Below are positions 18,942 to 28,591 of a stretch of 64,000 nt of DNA, piece after piece; the first letter of the stretch is position 1, and every line of letters starts with the position of its first letter. The stretch comes from Giardia muris (Eukaryota > Fornicata > Diplomonadida > Hexamitidae). The DNA lies in contig CM016927.1 in assembly GCA_006247105.1 (NCBI GenBank), positions 992,001 through 1,056,000 on the forward strand, read 5' to 3'. A program made the translations under genes and the position numbers. Under the pieces are notes generated by a model. That model had not been told where the DNA came from. It did no database searches and was given only the letters and a program-made list of their open reading frames with translations.

Positions 18942-19970
18942 GCAGGCTGACGCGTTGAAGACACGAACTCTGATCCTCAGATTGACCCTGACGTAGCAGC
19001 CACTCAGTCAGGACTAGATCGACAAGAACGACCGTATTGCTTTCTCTTTTCAGTGGATTCTTACATGCTCCTGTAAAGAGAAGCTTGAAAGGCCCTAGTG
19101 AGGCAATATCATAGTTGTTACGCCTTGTAGTAAAGTAGTATGGAGAGTTCCTTCTGAAGACCTGATCTAGCCCCTGTGTGATAGAGCGATACTCTCTGAG
19201 ATCAGTTCCGGACCGTGAGACGATAATCTTGTGCTCCTAATCGGCTACTCGACCACAAGCTCCCCAACCCATAGTTCCAGACATTCTCGACAGTGTCAAA
19301 TTGCAAGCATCACAAAAGAGCACTGGTCTTACGCACGTTACTCCACGCAGAACTTGTGAAGTACATAGAATTCTCGTGGGTACAACTTCATGTAGAAATG
19401 GAATGGGGATCAAACCCACACTACAAGCTTCTTCCGGAACTGGGAGAAGTAGCAAAGCCTCACGAAGGTCAGTACCGACAGATGTTGCGGACTCATCTTT
19501 TCGTATAAGCGCAGAACCGAGGCGGCTATCAACGGAGTATCTATACTTTTGTCCTCCAGCAGGACTTCATAAGTACTTCGGACATCCTGCTGAGTTCTTG
19601 GTCCTGCAGACCGAGACTCGTCAGAAGACGGACCTGCATACTTGTTATGGAGATGAGTGTCTGGGGATTGACCAGTACCGGATAGCCCCGGCTCTCGATA
19701 GCAGCGGAGGCACCGTCACATTCCACGCATATATGGAAAGCATCGAAGACGTGTCCTCTGATGCTATGAATACATACCTCACAGTATGTGGATCATAGAG
19801 AGGCCAAGCTCGCTGAGCCATGAGGAGGGTCAAGACAGTCTGGGATCGGATTTAATCCCAGTCTTCGACTTCACACAACAATCACGCTTTCTCAGATGGT
19901 ATGAGAGGCCCTGGTAAGAATAGCCCGTAGTCCGAGGGCCCTACGCGAATCCTCCGTGACCCCCCGGCGA
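18942..19970. other. Gene-poor interval, 1 kb
   Basis: No gene I can support. A 165-codon plus-strand open frame (19301-19798) and an overlapping 71-codon frame (19293-19508) have no recognisable domain and compete with one another; a minus-strand open stretch at 19645-19833 is equally unconvincing. The interval may hold a decayed gene. It ends at the tRNA-Gly gene. Confidence 0.45.
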
Positions 19971-20041
19971 GCATCGATGGTTTAGGGGTAGAATGCTTGC
20001 TTGCCAAGCAAGAGACCCGGGTCCGAGTCCCGGTCGATGCA
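19971..20041 (+). tRNA. tRNA-Gly (GCC)
   Basis: A 71-nt cloverleaf without CCA. Acceptor GCATCGA pairs with TCGATGC and is followed by discriminator A; the anticodon arm is CTTGC, loop TTGCCAA, GCAAG, with anticodon GCC. The D arm (A box) is TGGTTTAGGGG. The T arm is CCGGG-TCCGAGT-CCCGG; the loop has C where position 55 is normally T. No intron. The 3' end of the giant minus-strand gene overlaps it antisense (19982-20041). Confidence 0.93.
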
Positions 20042-23000
20042 CTTTCTCCCTCTCCGGATTGCCGTGATACGTGTCTCCCGGGCGGCAAGTGCACGTATTG
20101 GGGTTGCAAAGTCTGTGGAGTCGTCGCAACGGAAGGTGTCGGGAGAGAGAATGCTATCGAGAACGCGCAACTTCTTTGTGACGTTCGTAAGCTCCTGGCT
20201 TGCAACGTGACTGTCAGGATCTTCCAATATAGAGAGGCTATTATCCGACATCTCTATCAGGTGAGCATTTCCACCAATACCGGACTGCAGCAAATCCGTA
20301 GAGTGATCACCAGATAGGTCCGATGTGATACTATCGGAAGAAATCTGGGAGGAGTGATCAGAATATCGGCAACTACTTCCAAGGAGTGATGCACAGAGCG
20401 CTGATTGCTCTGAGCTGAAACCAGGGGCGATGAGGTTGCGAATTCCCCCGAGAACGTCGAAAGGAATAAAGCGATCTTGTCGAGAGTCCACACCGACGAC
20501 TGGTGCTGTGGGATGGCTGTACGTGCCTGCAGGCTCAAGAATTGACGAATGAAAGACGGAGGTGTCACTCTGAGACTCCTGAATGCTAGGGAGTGCCTTA
20601 CTATCCGACCTAAGGGTGAGTTCTGTGCTATTCCACGCCAAAAGAAACTCTGTGTCCGTGGAAGAAGCAGTCTCAAGAAGCTTAGTGAAAGCGACTCGGT
20701 CTGTGCGCAATCGGAGCTCTATGAAAACAAGTCGATTGATAAACCGGACCGTCTGGTCATATGATGTATCAAATAGGATCATCAGTAGGTCCGGTAGTGC
20801 CAAAGTACCATGAACGGCGGTAAAAGGTCGAATACATTCGACTAGCCGTGGAACTAGATCGTTTGGAATATCGTCGTGCAGTACAAGCCGCCCATCTGGC
20901 CTTTCGACCGCATCCCGAAAGTCATCAAGGAGGGAAAGTGGGAGGTGGGTGATCTGCCAAGATACGAGTCCTAATGCCTCTTCTGTGACGTAATGGTAGC
21001 CACCTGCGTATAGAAGAACGAAAGTATGGACGAGAGCGCATCTGTAAAGCCTCTCCGCTGCACTAGGAAGAAGTCTGCCCGAGTCTCCATGAAGACAAAT
21101 ATACAGACTCCCATATCGAAGCAAGTACGGACCAGCCTCATCAACGGCCGCCCTCAGCTTCTTTTCGTATCGGTCACTAAACTCCAAGGCCCTCTCAAGA
21201 TCCCTGCTATATCCGCGACTGATTTCAATGGTATTATACCTTGCCTCAAGCTCAGTTAGCTTGAGGGAATGAGAAGGCCTGGGCTCTTTGGCATCGAACC
21301 CCTGTATGCGCCAGGCTAACAGCTGCCGCATCCTGGCACCGACGAAGTAGGTCCCAAGAAGCGTAGTGGCACAAAGATCCATTGTACGCCGTCGTTCCTG
21401 GGCGCTTGCAAAGACCCCATCACAGGGTCGTCGCATAAGCCTCTGCCAAGCAGGCGTTTGTTCTGAGGAGTCGTCGGGGAGATTTCGTACGAAACGGAGA
21501 AGGGCTTTCGCTGAACGTTGTAATAAGCATGCCTGAAGATAAGTAAGGGGGAGCATCTGGAGCAGCTCCTTTCGAAACCGACCACCGTCTTCCGAACAGT
21601 GCTGTACCTGAGCTCGAAGAGCTGTTGGAAGCGAGGTGAGGGAGTCGATGAGGAAGTCCCGGACGGCCCCCGCCATTGGCATGAGAGTTAGAGGCGTCAC
21701 CCTCGAGGTCATGTGGACTTGGGAGTAGTACTTCTGGCTCGCCTCGTACACATAATCACGGCCGGTCGCGATGACCGTCCGATACTTCGACGGAGAAACC
21801 GCGCCATCTTGCTCCAGAATGACTAGATTCGGCCTGGCTTCGTCTCCACTTGCAAACGTATCTCCAACAAGAATATCATGCTCCGGTACAGGTAGAGGCT
21901 GAGCAGGCATGGCAATGTTCAAATCGTCAACCTGTAGACAGCTCGACGCTTCAAGCTGCGACGAAAAGAGGGCCTCCTCAGTCACCACTCCAGTAATGCA
22001 CTGACTCAGAAGGGTTAGGCCATAGACATCGGCGTCAAGATACTCTCGAGTGACGATATCCGAGAGCACCAGGTCTGAGAAGCTACGATATAGAACTGGG
22101 TGCATGAGGCGCAGAAACTGAAGGTCGAGGGCGGGAGGAGGCATCTTCTGCATCCCCTCAGCGCGTTCTTGCAGAGAGAAAAGGGTTTCTTCTGCATATT
22201 TGGAGTCATTCTTTTCGGTAGCGCGTAATTCCAAGCTCTTCGAGAGGAAGTCCTGTAACAAGGAGGCAAGTGGGACGTCACGTTCGAAACGATAAGGGGG
22301 TAAGAGCGGGACCTCAATGAAGAGACCTGCAAACTGGTAAGCATACCCCGGTGCAATCTCGTTATACCTTAGCTCCATATCGTAGGGAATGACAATATCC
22401 GATGGCGATATTGCCATATTCGAGTCCTTTGGCTTAGTTCTTCGGACTCTCAATTGGTGGTCCATTAGGTTCGTCGGTGATGTCACATCACCTTTAGAGC
22501 CCCCTTTCGGTTCCAAATATGCGGAAAAGAGAAGAGGGTTGATAGTGAGACCATAGGTTTGGACATCGCCCCTCTGTAAGGCGACGTCTTCCAAATTGCG
22601 AATATGCTCGTCAGTCTCAAAGCGCTCCACCTGGAACAGGCCAGCAAAGAGCTGACTTAGAGTCTGGGAGTATGCCTCGATGTTGTTCAGATCGACGAGC
22701 GCGACTCCAGGGTCGACGCCGCGGTTTCTCATCGTGCTGAGGAAGTGCTGTATCACCTTTGTATACGTCCGGGCGTCTATCTCACCTTCTGGAAGCTCAT
22801 CGTCAATATCCGTGCGGAAGGCATCGAGTGGTTTGATCCCCTCTGCCGAACGCCACGGAAGGTTCCGGCGTGGTGACGTGCGCCGCGAGGCGAGCACCTG
22901 GTTAAGGACAACTGGTGCTTCTTTAGCGCAGAGTATATCCCAGACTTCGAAAATATCACTCGGTTCTCGACGAAGACCTAGCCATGCCATAGCAGATCGA

Positions 23001-26000
23001 GGCCGTGCACTCACAAGGCTAGGGACACATCCAAAGCAATCGGCTATGACTTGGGAGTTGCGAGGCTGATATAAGCAACGGAGCAAAGGGGCAAGGAAAC
23101 TGCCATAATACCTCGACCCACGGTACATTTGAATGGGCCGCGGTTCCATATTCTCGAAGTAAGAACGACGTTGCTCGAGTGCCTTAACGACGTGCAGGAG
23201 CATTGCCTGGTAGTTCCCAGGTGATGCGTGAAACTCCATTAGGATGCCTCCACCCTCATCATAGTCCCTCTTCCTATACTCATCACCATCGTCTAAATAC
23301 GTATGGGGTCGAAGAGCCTGAAGAATCCCCACTCCGGAACAAAGTGGTCCACCAGATAAGGACCCGTTTGGATTAGTAGCCAATTTTCGACGGAGATGCA
23401 TATGGAATCCAAGGTCATCAAAGATCATTGGATGGTAAACGGGGAGTTCGTACTTGCCAGGTCCTTCAGGTTGGTCGCTTGGATGACGACTATGATCACC
23501 TTCCACTCGCTTCCTATTCCATGAAGCTTCAAGGAAGTCTCCACTATTCGTCTTACGCTTACGCTCACATCTATCTCCATACTCATGCCAATGCCCATCC
23601 TTGCACCCAATGGCATTTTGGTCTTCAAATTCATCTTGCTCAACAAAGCTGTTGGAATCAGTCTCCCCATGATAACTCTTATCGCTATCGTTTCTAGCGC
23701 CATCGAGAGAGTGTGTTGCGTCATCCATGCCCTTTTCTGTTGTATATAAGGTAGCAGGGAATAACAATGGTTGTTTTCCTGCTACTTGGTCGGAAATGCC
23801 AGAGGTCTCGTCACCCAAAAGACCTCCTAGAGAAGCGGTCCCAGCTCCACCAACGCGGCTCTGATCTTCCGTTGGTTCATAGAAGACGGGGGCGCTTGTG
23901 CCATCGAGGGTTGAGGCGTGCTCATGTGCCACAAAACATTGTGGATTCCGACTAGGACTCTTCTGGTGTCCCAGTCCCGACCTCGATGATTGGTCTGGAG
24001 CCTGATCTACCGGCCCCTCCTGGAAAGGAGCCACAGAGCTGGAACTAGTATCTGAAGGATTAAGCTTATTCGATGAAGGCGTAGTCGTAATTCCTAGTTG
24101 CTTCTCTCGAGCCCCTCGATCTCCTTGAGCATCCTGAGCCGATTTCGCATTATCACTGTCACTCCCGCTTCGATTCCAATCAAAGTGCTTTAGATCGGTC
24201 TGCAGGAAATCATTGAGAAGGTTGGGCGGTGTATCAATGCTTTCACGGTCGACCATATCGTAGGCAGAATCATTGCCCTCTCGAGTTTCTTGGGTATCTT
24301 GGCCTTCCTGTTGAGTATTGCTGCTGTCCATTATTTTTCCCGCCGAAAGCAACGCTGTCCTCGTGAGATTGGGTCTCTGATCAGATAGTGGCGTCTTCGT
24401 GAGGTTTGCAACGGTTAGGTCGTCCTTCTGCCGCTCAGACTCAGCATTGGCTTCGTTCATCGATAGGTCTGTCATACTAACTGTTGAATAGGAGGAAGTG
24501 CTTCGTTCCGGCCCCAAAAGAGTAGCTGCTAGATCAAGTGTGCTACATAAATCTGTAGTTCTGGGTCGAGTCAGCTCCGGGGTTCTACATCGTCTATGTT
24601 GATGCATGGAATGAATCCCGTCCTGTCCCGATAATGACTGGGCCAAAGAATCGTTCAAGTTGACAACGTAATAGGAAAAGGGCCGACGTCGTCCATGCCA
24701 CGTCGAGTGATAGCGCACGTCCTCAATCTTTCCACAGATTCGATCGAACCAGTCACGAAGCGCTTGTGTCCGATTGAGGTGAAAACGAGCGGGCAGAGTG
24801 CGCAAGGAATCGAAGTGGAAACCCCCTAATGGATCCCCCTGGGGAGGAAGAACCACCGAAATCGGAGTATAACCATGAAAACCAGCGCTCGTAGGACCAG
24901 GGCTTGACAAAAAGGTGAGGGAGGAGCTGAGATCGGGACTACTATAGGCAATTTCAGTATTCTCGCGTTGTAGGTGTGGGTAAACGGTCCTGATATCACT
25001 CTGACGACTTCCACGATCATACTGGACCGGAGAGCTTGGGATAATCTCAACAGGCTCACAAATATCTCCCAACGACCACTCGTCCCTCTCAGACCGAAGT
25101 ACATAATAACTTCGTGCCGGTGTAGCTGACGAGCTCATGGCCGTATTCGGGTGAGGGTTATCAGCATCAGCAAGAGTAGAGATCCAGCCACTTCTGTGTG
25201 GGATATGAATCATTTCTGTACTCACTACGACGTCTTTTGAGGAATTTCCTTGCTTCGGGAAAAGAGGTCTTGCTGGGGTCGAATCTCTTGATAGGATTGG
25301 AAGGTCGGTCTGAGTGCGTTCCAAAAGCTGGAGTTGAGAGAAGACAGGTTTTGGCATTCTTGAAGTCCCAGTCGACCAATTAACCAGAGGGCTATGTGCC
25401 ATGGTGAAGTTCATGACGAACCGCGAAACCGGGGGAGGTGCGCCTCCAACATCAACCTTATAGTACAGGAACTCCTGGGCAAGAGGCCGCTTGAGTGCGG
25501 ACATATCCTCTCTACGCTTGCTTAAGGGTCGGCCCTGTGAGGCGCTAAGAATACTCGGCAAGGTATATTCGAGTGCCGCCTTCCGGAACTGTGGTGTTAC
25601 TTGGCCACGTGCGGCCACCCTTCTCAAGGGAGCCAATGCTCCTACTGAACCTCGTGGATTCCTAATGGATGAGGCCTTAGGCTCCGCTTGGCATATCAAG
25701 TGATCGATGGGAGGAGTATCTGCGATGTTCAGGTCATCCTCGTATATATCTGCAGACCGTATTAGGAGAGATGGAGGAAGCTTTGCGACTACGACGGAAC
25801 CGTCTGCCAGAATGACACAGAACTTATCACAAAAGGACTCCGTCACGACGAGAAAGAGCCCTGTAATAAGGTGAACCATGGGAGTTTGAAAATCATAGTC
25901 CGGCCGAACTGCCGAGACGAGTTTGATCTCTGGGAGCAACGTCAGGATGAAGACATACTCAGAGGCGTCAATTGTCGCAAGAAACGCCAAGTTGCAGTGC

Positions 26001-27085
26001 GCCATGCGCCCCTCCGAAGGATTCAAGCCCTGAGACGGAGACGAGGAGAGCTGTGAACTAATCAGTTCCGTTGGGAGATAGCCCCTTGAGGCCTCATCGG
26101 TCGATGTATGATAATGAAGATAGACGGGGAGAAGAGATGAAACCCGTCTATGAGTAAGGCCGTAGGCGTCAGGGCGAAGGGTCGCCGATAACGTCTGCGA
26201 CGCCGCTAATGCTATATGAAGATCGAAGTGGCTGTCAGGAGTGGTCGTAGTCATCCCCATGTCGTCTCGTAACCGAACTAGTGAATAGAGTTGGACGTAC
26301 CCGTTGTTATATCCGACGAGGGCCATTGAGAGCCCAAAGGTCGTCAAGGAGACAGCCGGAATAAGAGCACTCAGCTGCATCTCCTCCTTTTGAGATACCG
26401 AAAGTGAGGAATGTAGAGGTGCACGGATGTACGAGTGTAAGATCGCGTACATGACCAATGCCCGCCCACGAAAGACTAACAGGACCCCATTCCCGAACAA
26501 GAGAAAGGCGTGCTTCTGAACCTCGTAAAGAATCGGGACCTCTCCGGCATCCAGAGCTATCAAGCGGCAGGCTACACGGAAGGCCTCGGTGAGGTGCGAC
26601 GTGTACCGCTCCAGAAGACGGCCTCCCAACGCAATGTTGCTCTCAAAGGTCTCGGAAAGACTAAGTTTCTCGTCCTTCAGCGTAATGAAAAGAAGCTTCT
26701 GTCCTAGACATGCCCCGATGATCGTTGTCCCACTCAGAACGAGATTCACCATGGGTGCAGGGATATTTAATGTTGAAACACAGGATCCGCCCCTATAGAA
26801 GGCTAGAATTGAATGTGAGGCTGAATTGGTGACTCCAAGTAGAAATGCGTCTTGCATCCCTGCGTATGGGTGATATATCGTGAAAGTAGCTCCCTTGCCA
26901 AGAGAATAGATCTGTTGGCGCAGGAGCGCGTCAGGACCAGCCTCAAGGGTGTAAATTCGACCGGTGTCATCGAGGCAAAGGGCGCAGAATGGGGCTGTTC
27001 CATACCCCACAAGCCTCCCCTCAAGAGCCGACGCAAAGTGAGGCTGAGGTGAGGAGAGGAGGGTTTGCGGGCGTCGGCGTTGCAT
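19982..27085 (-). CDS. Giant 2367-residue protein, unknown
   Basis: One uninterrupted frame of 2367 codons from the ATG at 27085 (GAAAAATG context). Residues ~1-450 look beta-rich, like a beta-propeller (short strands, hydrophobic-Gly patterns), but I can name no repeats. Residues ~480-1150 are low-complexity, Ser/Asp/Gln-rich and probably disordered. Residues ~1180-2150 are mostly helical. A Ser/Asp-rich region precedes the C-terminus. No signal peptide or catalytic motif. The layout loosely recalls large complex scaffolds (nucleoporins, APC1), but I see no diagnostic motif. Its last 20 codons, including the TAA, are antisense to tRNA-Gly. It diverges from the gene at 27098. Confidence 0.8.
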   Translation of the reverse strand: MQRRRPQTLLSSPQPHFASALEGRLVGYGTAPFCALCLDDTGRIYTLEAGPDALLRQQIYSLGKGATFTIYHPYAGMQDAFLLGVTNSASHSILAFYRGGSCVSTLNIPAPMVNLVLSGTTIIGACLGQKLLFITLKDEKLSLSETFESNIALGGRLLERYTSHLTEAFRVACRLIALDAGEVPILYEVQKHAFLLFGNGVLLVFRGRALVMYAILHSYIRAPLHSSLSVSQKEEMQLSALIPAVSLTTFGLSMALVGYNNGYVQLYSLVRLRDDMGMTTTTPDSHFDLHIALAASQTLSATLRPDAYGLTHRRVSSLLPVYLHYHTSTDEASRGYLPTELISSQLSSSPSQGLNPSEGRMAHCNLAFLATIDASEYVFILTLLPEIKLVSAVRPDYDFQTPMVHLITGLFLVVTESFCDKFCVILADGSVVVAKLPPSLLIRSADIYEDDLNIADTPPIDHLICQAEPKASSIRNPRGSVGALAPLRRVAARGQVTPQFRKAALEYTLPSILSASQGRPLSKRREDMSALKRPLAQEFLYYKVDVGGAPPPVSRFVMNFTMAHSPLVNWSTGTSRMPKPVFSQLQLLERTQTDLPILSRDSTPARPLFPKQGNSSKDVVVSTEMIHIPHRSGWISTLADADNPHPNTAMSSSATPARSYYVLRSERDEWSLGDICEPVEIIPSSPVQYDRGSRQSDIRTVYPHLQRENTEIAYSSPDLSSSLTFLSSPGPTSAGFHGYTPISVVLPPQGDPLGGFHFDSLRTLPARFHLNRTQALRDWFDRICGKIEDVRYHSTWHGRRRPFSYYVVNLNDSLAQSLSGQDGIHSMHQHRRCRTPELTRPRTTDLCSTLDLAATLLGPERSTSSYSTVSMTDLSMNEANAESERQKDDLTVANLTKTPLSDQRPNLTRTALLSAGKIMDSSNTQQEGQDTQETREGNDSAYDMVDRESIDTPPNLLNDFLQTDLKHFDWNRSGSDSDNAKSAQDAQGDRGAREKQLGITTTPSSNKLNPSDTSSSSVAPFQEGPVDQAPDQSSRSGLGHQKSPSRNPQCFVAHEHASTLDGTSAPVFYEPTEDQSRVGGAGTASLGGLLGDETSGISDQVAGKQPLLFPATLYTTEKGMDDATHSLDGARNDSDKSYHGETDSNSFVEQDEFEDQNAIGCKDGHWHEYGDRCERKRKTNSGDFLEASWNRKRVEGDHSRHPSDQPEGPGKYELPVYHPMIFDDLGFHMHLRRKLATNPNGSLSGGPLCSGVGILQALRPHTYLDDGDEYRKRDYDEGGGILMEFHASPGNYQAMLLHVVKALEQRRSYFENMEPRPIQMYRGSRYYGSFLAPLLRCLYQPRNSQVIADCFGCVPSLVSARPRSAMAWLGLRREPSDIFEVWDILCAKEAPVVLNQVLASRRTSPRRNLPWRSAEGIKPLDAFRTDIDDELPEGEIDARTYTKVIQHFLSTMRNRGVDPGVALVDLNNIEAYSQTLSQLFAGLFQVERFETDEHIRNLEDVALQRGDVQTYGLTINPLLFSAYLEPKGGSKGDVTSPTNLMDHQLRVRRTKPKDSNMAISPSDIVIPYDMELRYNEIAPGYAYQFAGLFIEVPLLPPYRFERDVPLASLLQDFLSKSLELRATEKNDSKYAEETLFSLQERAEGMQKMPPPALDLQFLRLMHPVLYRSFSDLVLSDIVTREYLDADVYGLTLLSQCITGVVTEEALFSSQLEASSCLQVDDLNIAMPAQPLPVPEHDILVGDTFASGDEARPNLVILEQDGAVSPSKYRTVIATGRDYVYEASQKYYSQVHMTSRVTPLTLMPMAGAVRDFLIDSLTSLPTALRAQVQHCSEDGGRFRKELLQMLPLTYLQACLLQRSAKALLRFVRNLPDDSSEQTPAWQRLMRRPCDGVFASAQERRRTMDLCATTLLGTYFVGARMRQLLAWRIQGFDAKEPRPSHSLKLTELEARYNTIEISRGYSRDLERALEFSDRYEKKLRAAVDEAGPYLLRYGSLYICLHGDSGRLLPSAAERLYRCALVHTFVLLYAGGYHYVTEEALGLVSWQITHLPLSLLDDFRDAVERPDGRLVLHDDIPNDLVPRLVECIRPFTAVHGTLALPDLLMILFDTSYDQTVRFINRLVFIELRLRTDRVAFTKLLETASSTDTEFLLAWNSTELTLRSDSKALPSIQESQSDTSVFHSSILEPAGTYSHPTAPVVGVDSRQDRFIPFDVLGGIRNLIAPGFSSEQSALCASLLGSSCRYSDHSSQISSDSITSDLSGDHSTDLLQSGIGGNAHLIEMSDNSLSILEDPDSHVASQELTNVTKKLRVLDSILSPDTFRCDDSTDFATPIRALAARETRITAIRRGRKCIDRDSDPGLLLGKQAFYP

Positions 27086-27097
27086 TTTTCTCCGGGG
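27086..27097. promoter_or_regulatory. 12-bp shared divergent start region
   Basis: TTTTCTCCGGGG lies between opposed ATGs at 27085 and 27098. The minus gene gets an A-rich AAAA before its ATG; the plus gene does not, so its promoter may lie elsewhere. Function inferred from position only. Confidence 0.5.
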
Positions 27098-28591
27098 ATG
27101 TCTCAGCAGCTCGGCGCTAAGCTTATCATGGCGTTGAAGCGCATCGGAGACCCGGACGACCGCCTACTACTAGAGGCCGCCGATCCTGCGCGCCCACTCC
27201 TTAGCCCTTGCGTCCAAACGTTACTATTTTCCCTTTCTTCCTCTCGGTTCTCCACGTCGGACCGTGGCCCCATCATACAGCTCATTGAACAGTTGGCAGA
27301 GGCGGGGCTAAGGGAGCAGAGCTCTCCATCTCCCCTCGCCGTCTGGACGTGGTACCACATACTTCATCGTATCAAACGATGTTCTCAACCGCTTCGAAGG
27401 CTTTACGCCCGACTACGTGAGGCGGAGTTGCCGAGTTCTCTCCGGCCCCGTGCACCACGTCATGCCCTCATCTTCTTGGAGCTTCTTTGTGGAGCTAAGG
27501 ATCGGGGCCTTCAAGAGACATATGATGAAGTTAGTGGAAGTGCGTTTGTGGAGGAGGTCATGCAAGGATTGGCTAGTCTACATCAGTCTGTCCTGATGAA
27601 CTTCCAACGGGAGATGGGTGGCTCCATTGGCTATTGCGGCGAGGAGGTATGCGAATATATATTGGGCTTGGATCAGTACTCGGAAAAGATGGAGGAACTC
27701 ATTGGACTTCGGATGTCACTCGATTTGGTCAAGGTGCTCAAGTACTCGGCCAGATTTCTAGGTACGATCATACCAATACCGGCCGAGGTTGAGCTATTTG
27801 TTAATGACATTTACCCTAGTGCTGTACGGAGACTACCTCGAGGCGTGGCCCATCCCGTATTAGCCCTTCCATTCATCCTTGTCTTTACCCTTCACATTCG
27901 AACCGACGACGAACGATTGAAACACGACACCCTGAGCTATCTGCTGCAAGCGTTGCGTGGAATCAGTCCCACACAACGACTGCAATATAAGCCCGACGAG
28001 TTGGCTGGGATAACGTATTTCGAAATCCTCTACTCACGGTTGGACGTCTCCACCCAAGCGCTCATGCACCTTTACTTAGTCTGTTTATGCACCCTTCAAT
28101 TAGTGCCAAACAGTCCCGAGCTGTCCTTACAGGAGGCCCTGCAAGCGGGTCAAGATCTGACTAGACTCAGAAGATGTCCGAAGAGGTTACTTCTGGAGTT
28201 GTATTCGCAAGTCGTGCGGCTTTATATTTGGACGGCGTCCGTTACGTTCCAGGACGAGGAGAAAACATTCCGGCTTCTAGACGTCAGTGTTGATGACCCT
28301 ATCGATACCCAAGGGAAGTACGTAGAGTGGCTGGATAGCCTCACGATTTCAATGGACTTTCATAGACTAGTCGTCTTTGACGATAGGAGGTGTGACAGGG
28401 TTAGCGTGATGAGGTCCCAAAGCACAATAGACCTGGTCGGGAGGATACAACGGTCTCTTCTTCTTGTGCGTCTAGGAATCGAGCAACTGTACACGGGTAC
28501 TCATATGGGCAATAAATATCGTCATAAGCGGAGGGTGGACTGTGTAAGAGAGGAGGCTCTATACTCATACATACTACAAGGGAGCGCTTGA
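27098..28591 (+). CDS. Helical protein, unknown (497 residues)
   Basis: Starts at the ATG at 27098 (MSQQLGAKL); an upstream in-frame extension would start with TTG inside the opposite gene. The protein is Leu-rich, predominantly alpha-helical, without signal peptide, clear membrane span or known motif. Its pattern of amphipathic helices could be HEAT/ARM-like, but no repeat consensus is clear. It overlaps the 3' end of the convergent RBM22-like gene by 18 bp (28574-28591). Confidence 0.7.
   Translation: MSQQLGAKLIMALKRIGDPDDRLLLEAADPARPLLSPCVQTLLFSLSSSRFSTSDRGPIIQLIEQLAEAGLREQSSPSPLAVWTWYHILHRIKRCSQPLRRLYARLREAELPSSLRPRAPRHALIFLELLCGAKDRGLQETYDEVSGSAFVEEVMQGLASLHQSVLMNFQREMGGSIGYCGEEVCEYILGLDQYSEKMEELIGLRMSLDLVKVLKYSARFLGTIIPIPAEVELFVNDIYPSAVRRLPRGVAHPVLALPFILVFTLHIRTDDERLKHDTLSYLLQALRGISPTQRLQYKPDELAGITYFEILYSRLDVSTQALMHLYLVCLCTLQLVPNSPELSLQEALQAGQDLTRLRRCPKRLLLELYSQVVRLYIWTASVTFQDEEKTFRLLDVSVDDPIDTQGKYVEWLDSLTISMDFHRLVVFDDRRCDRVSVMRSQSTIDLVGRIQRSLLLVRLGIEQLYTGTHMGNKYRHKRRVDCVREEALYSYILQGSA

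Noticed and set aside
19301..19798. 165-codon open frame
   Set aside because: No domain, overlapped by another frame of similar quality, and no start context; could be chance.
19982..27085. APC1 (anaphase-promoting complex) identity
   Set aside because: Only general layout (propeller, disorder, helical repeats) agrees; no PC-repeat signature, and Giardia is reported to lack the complex.
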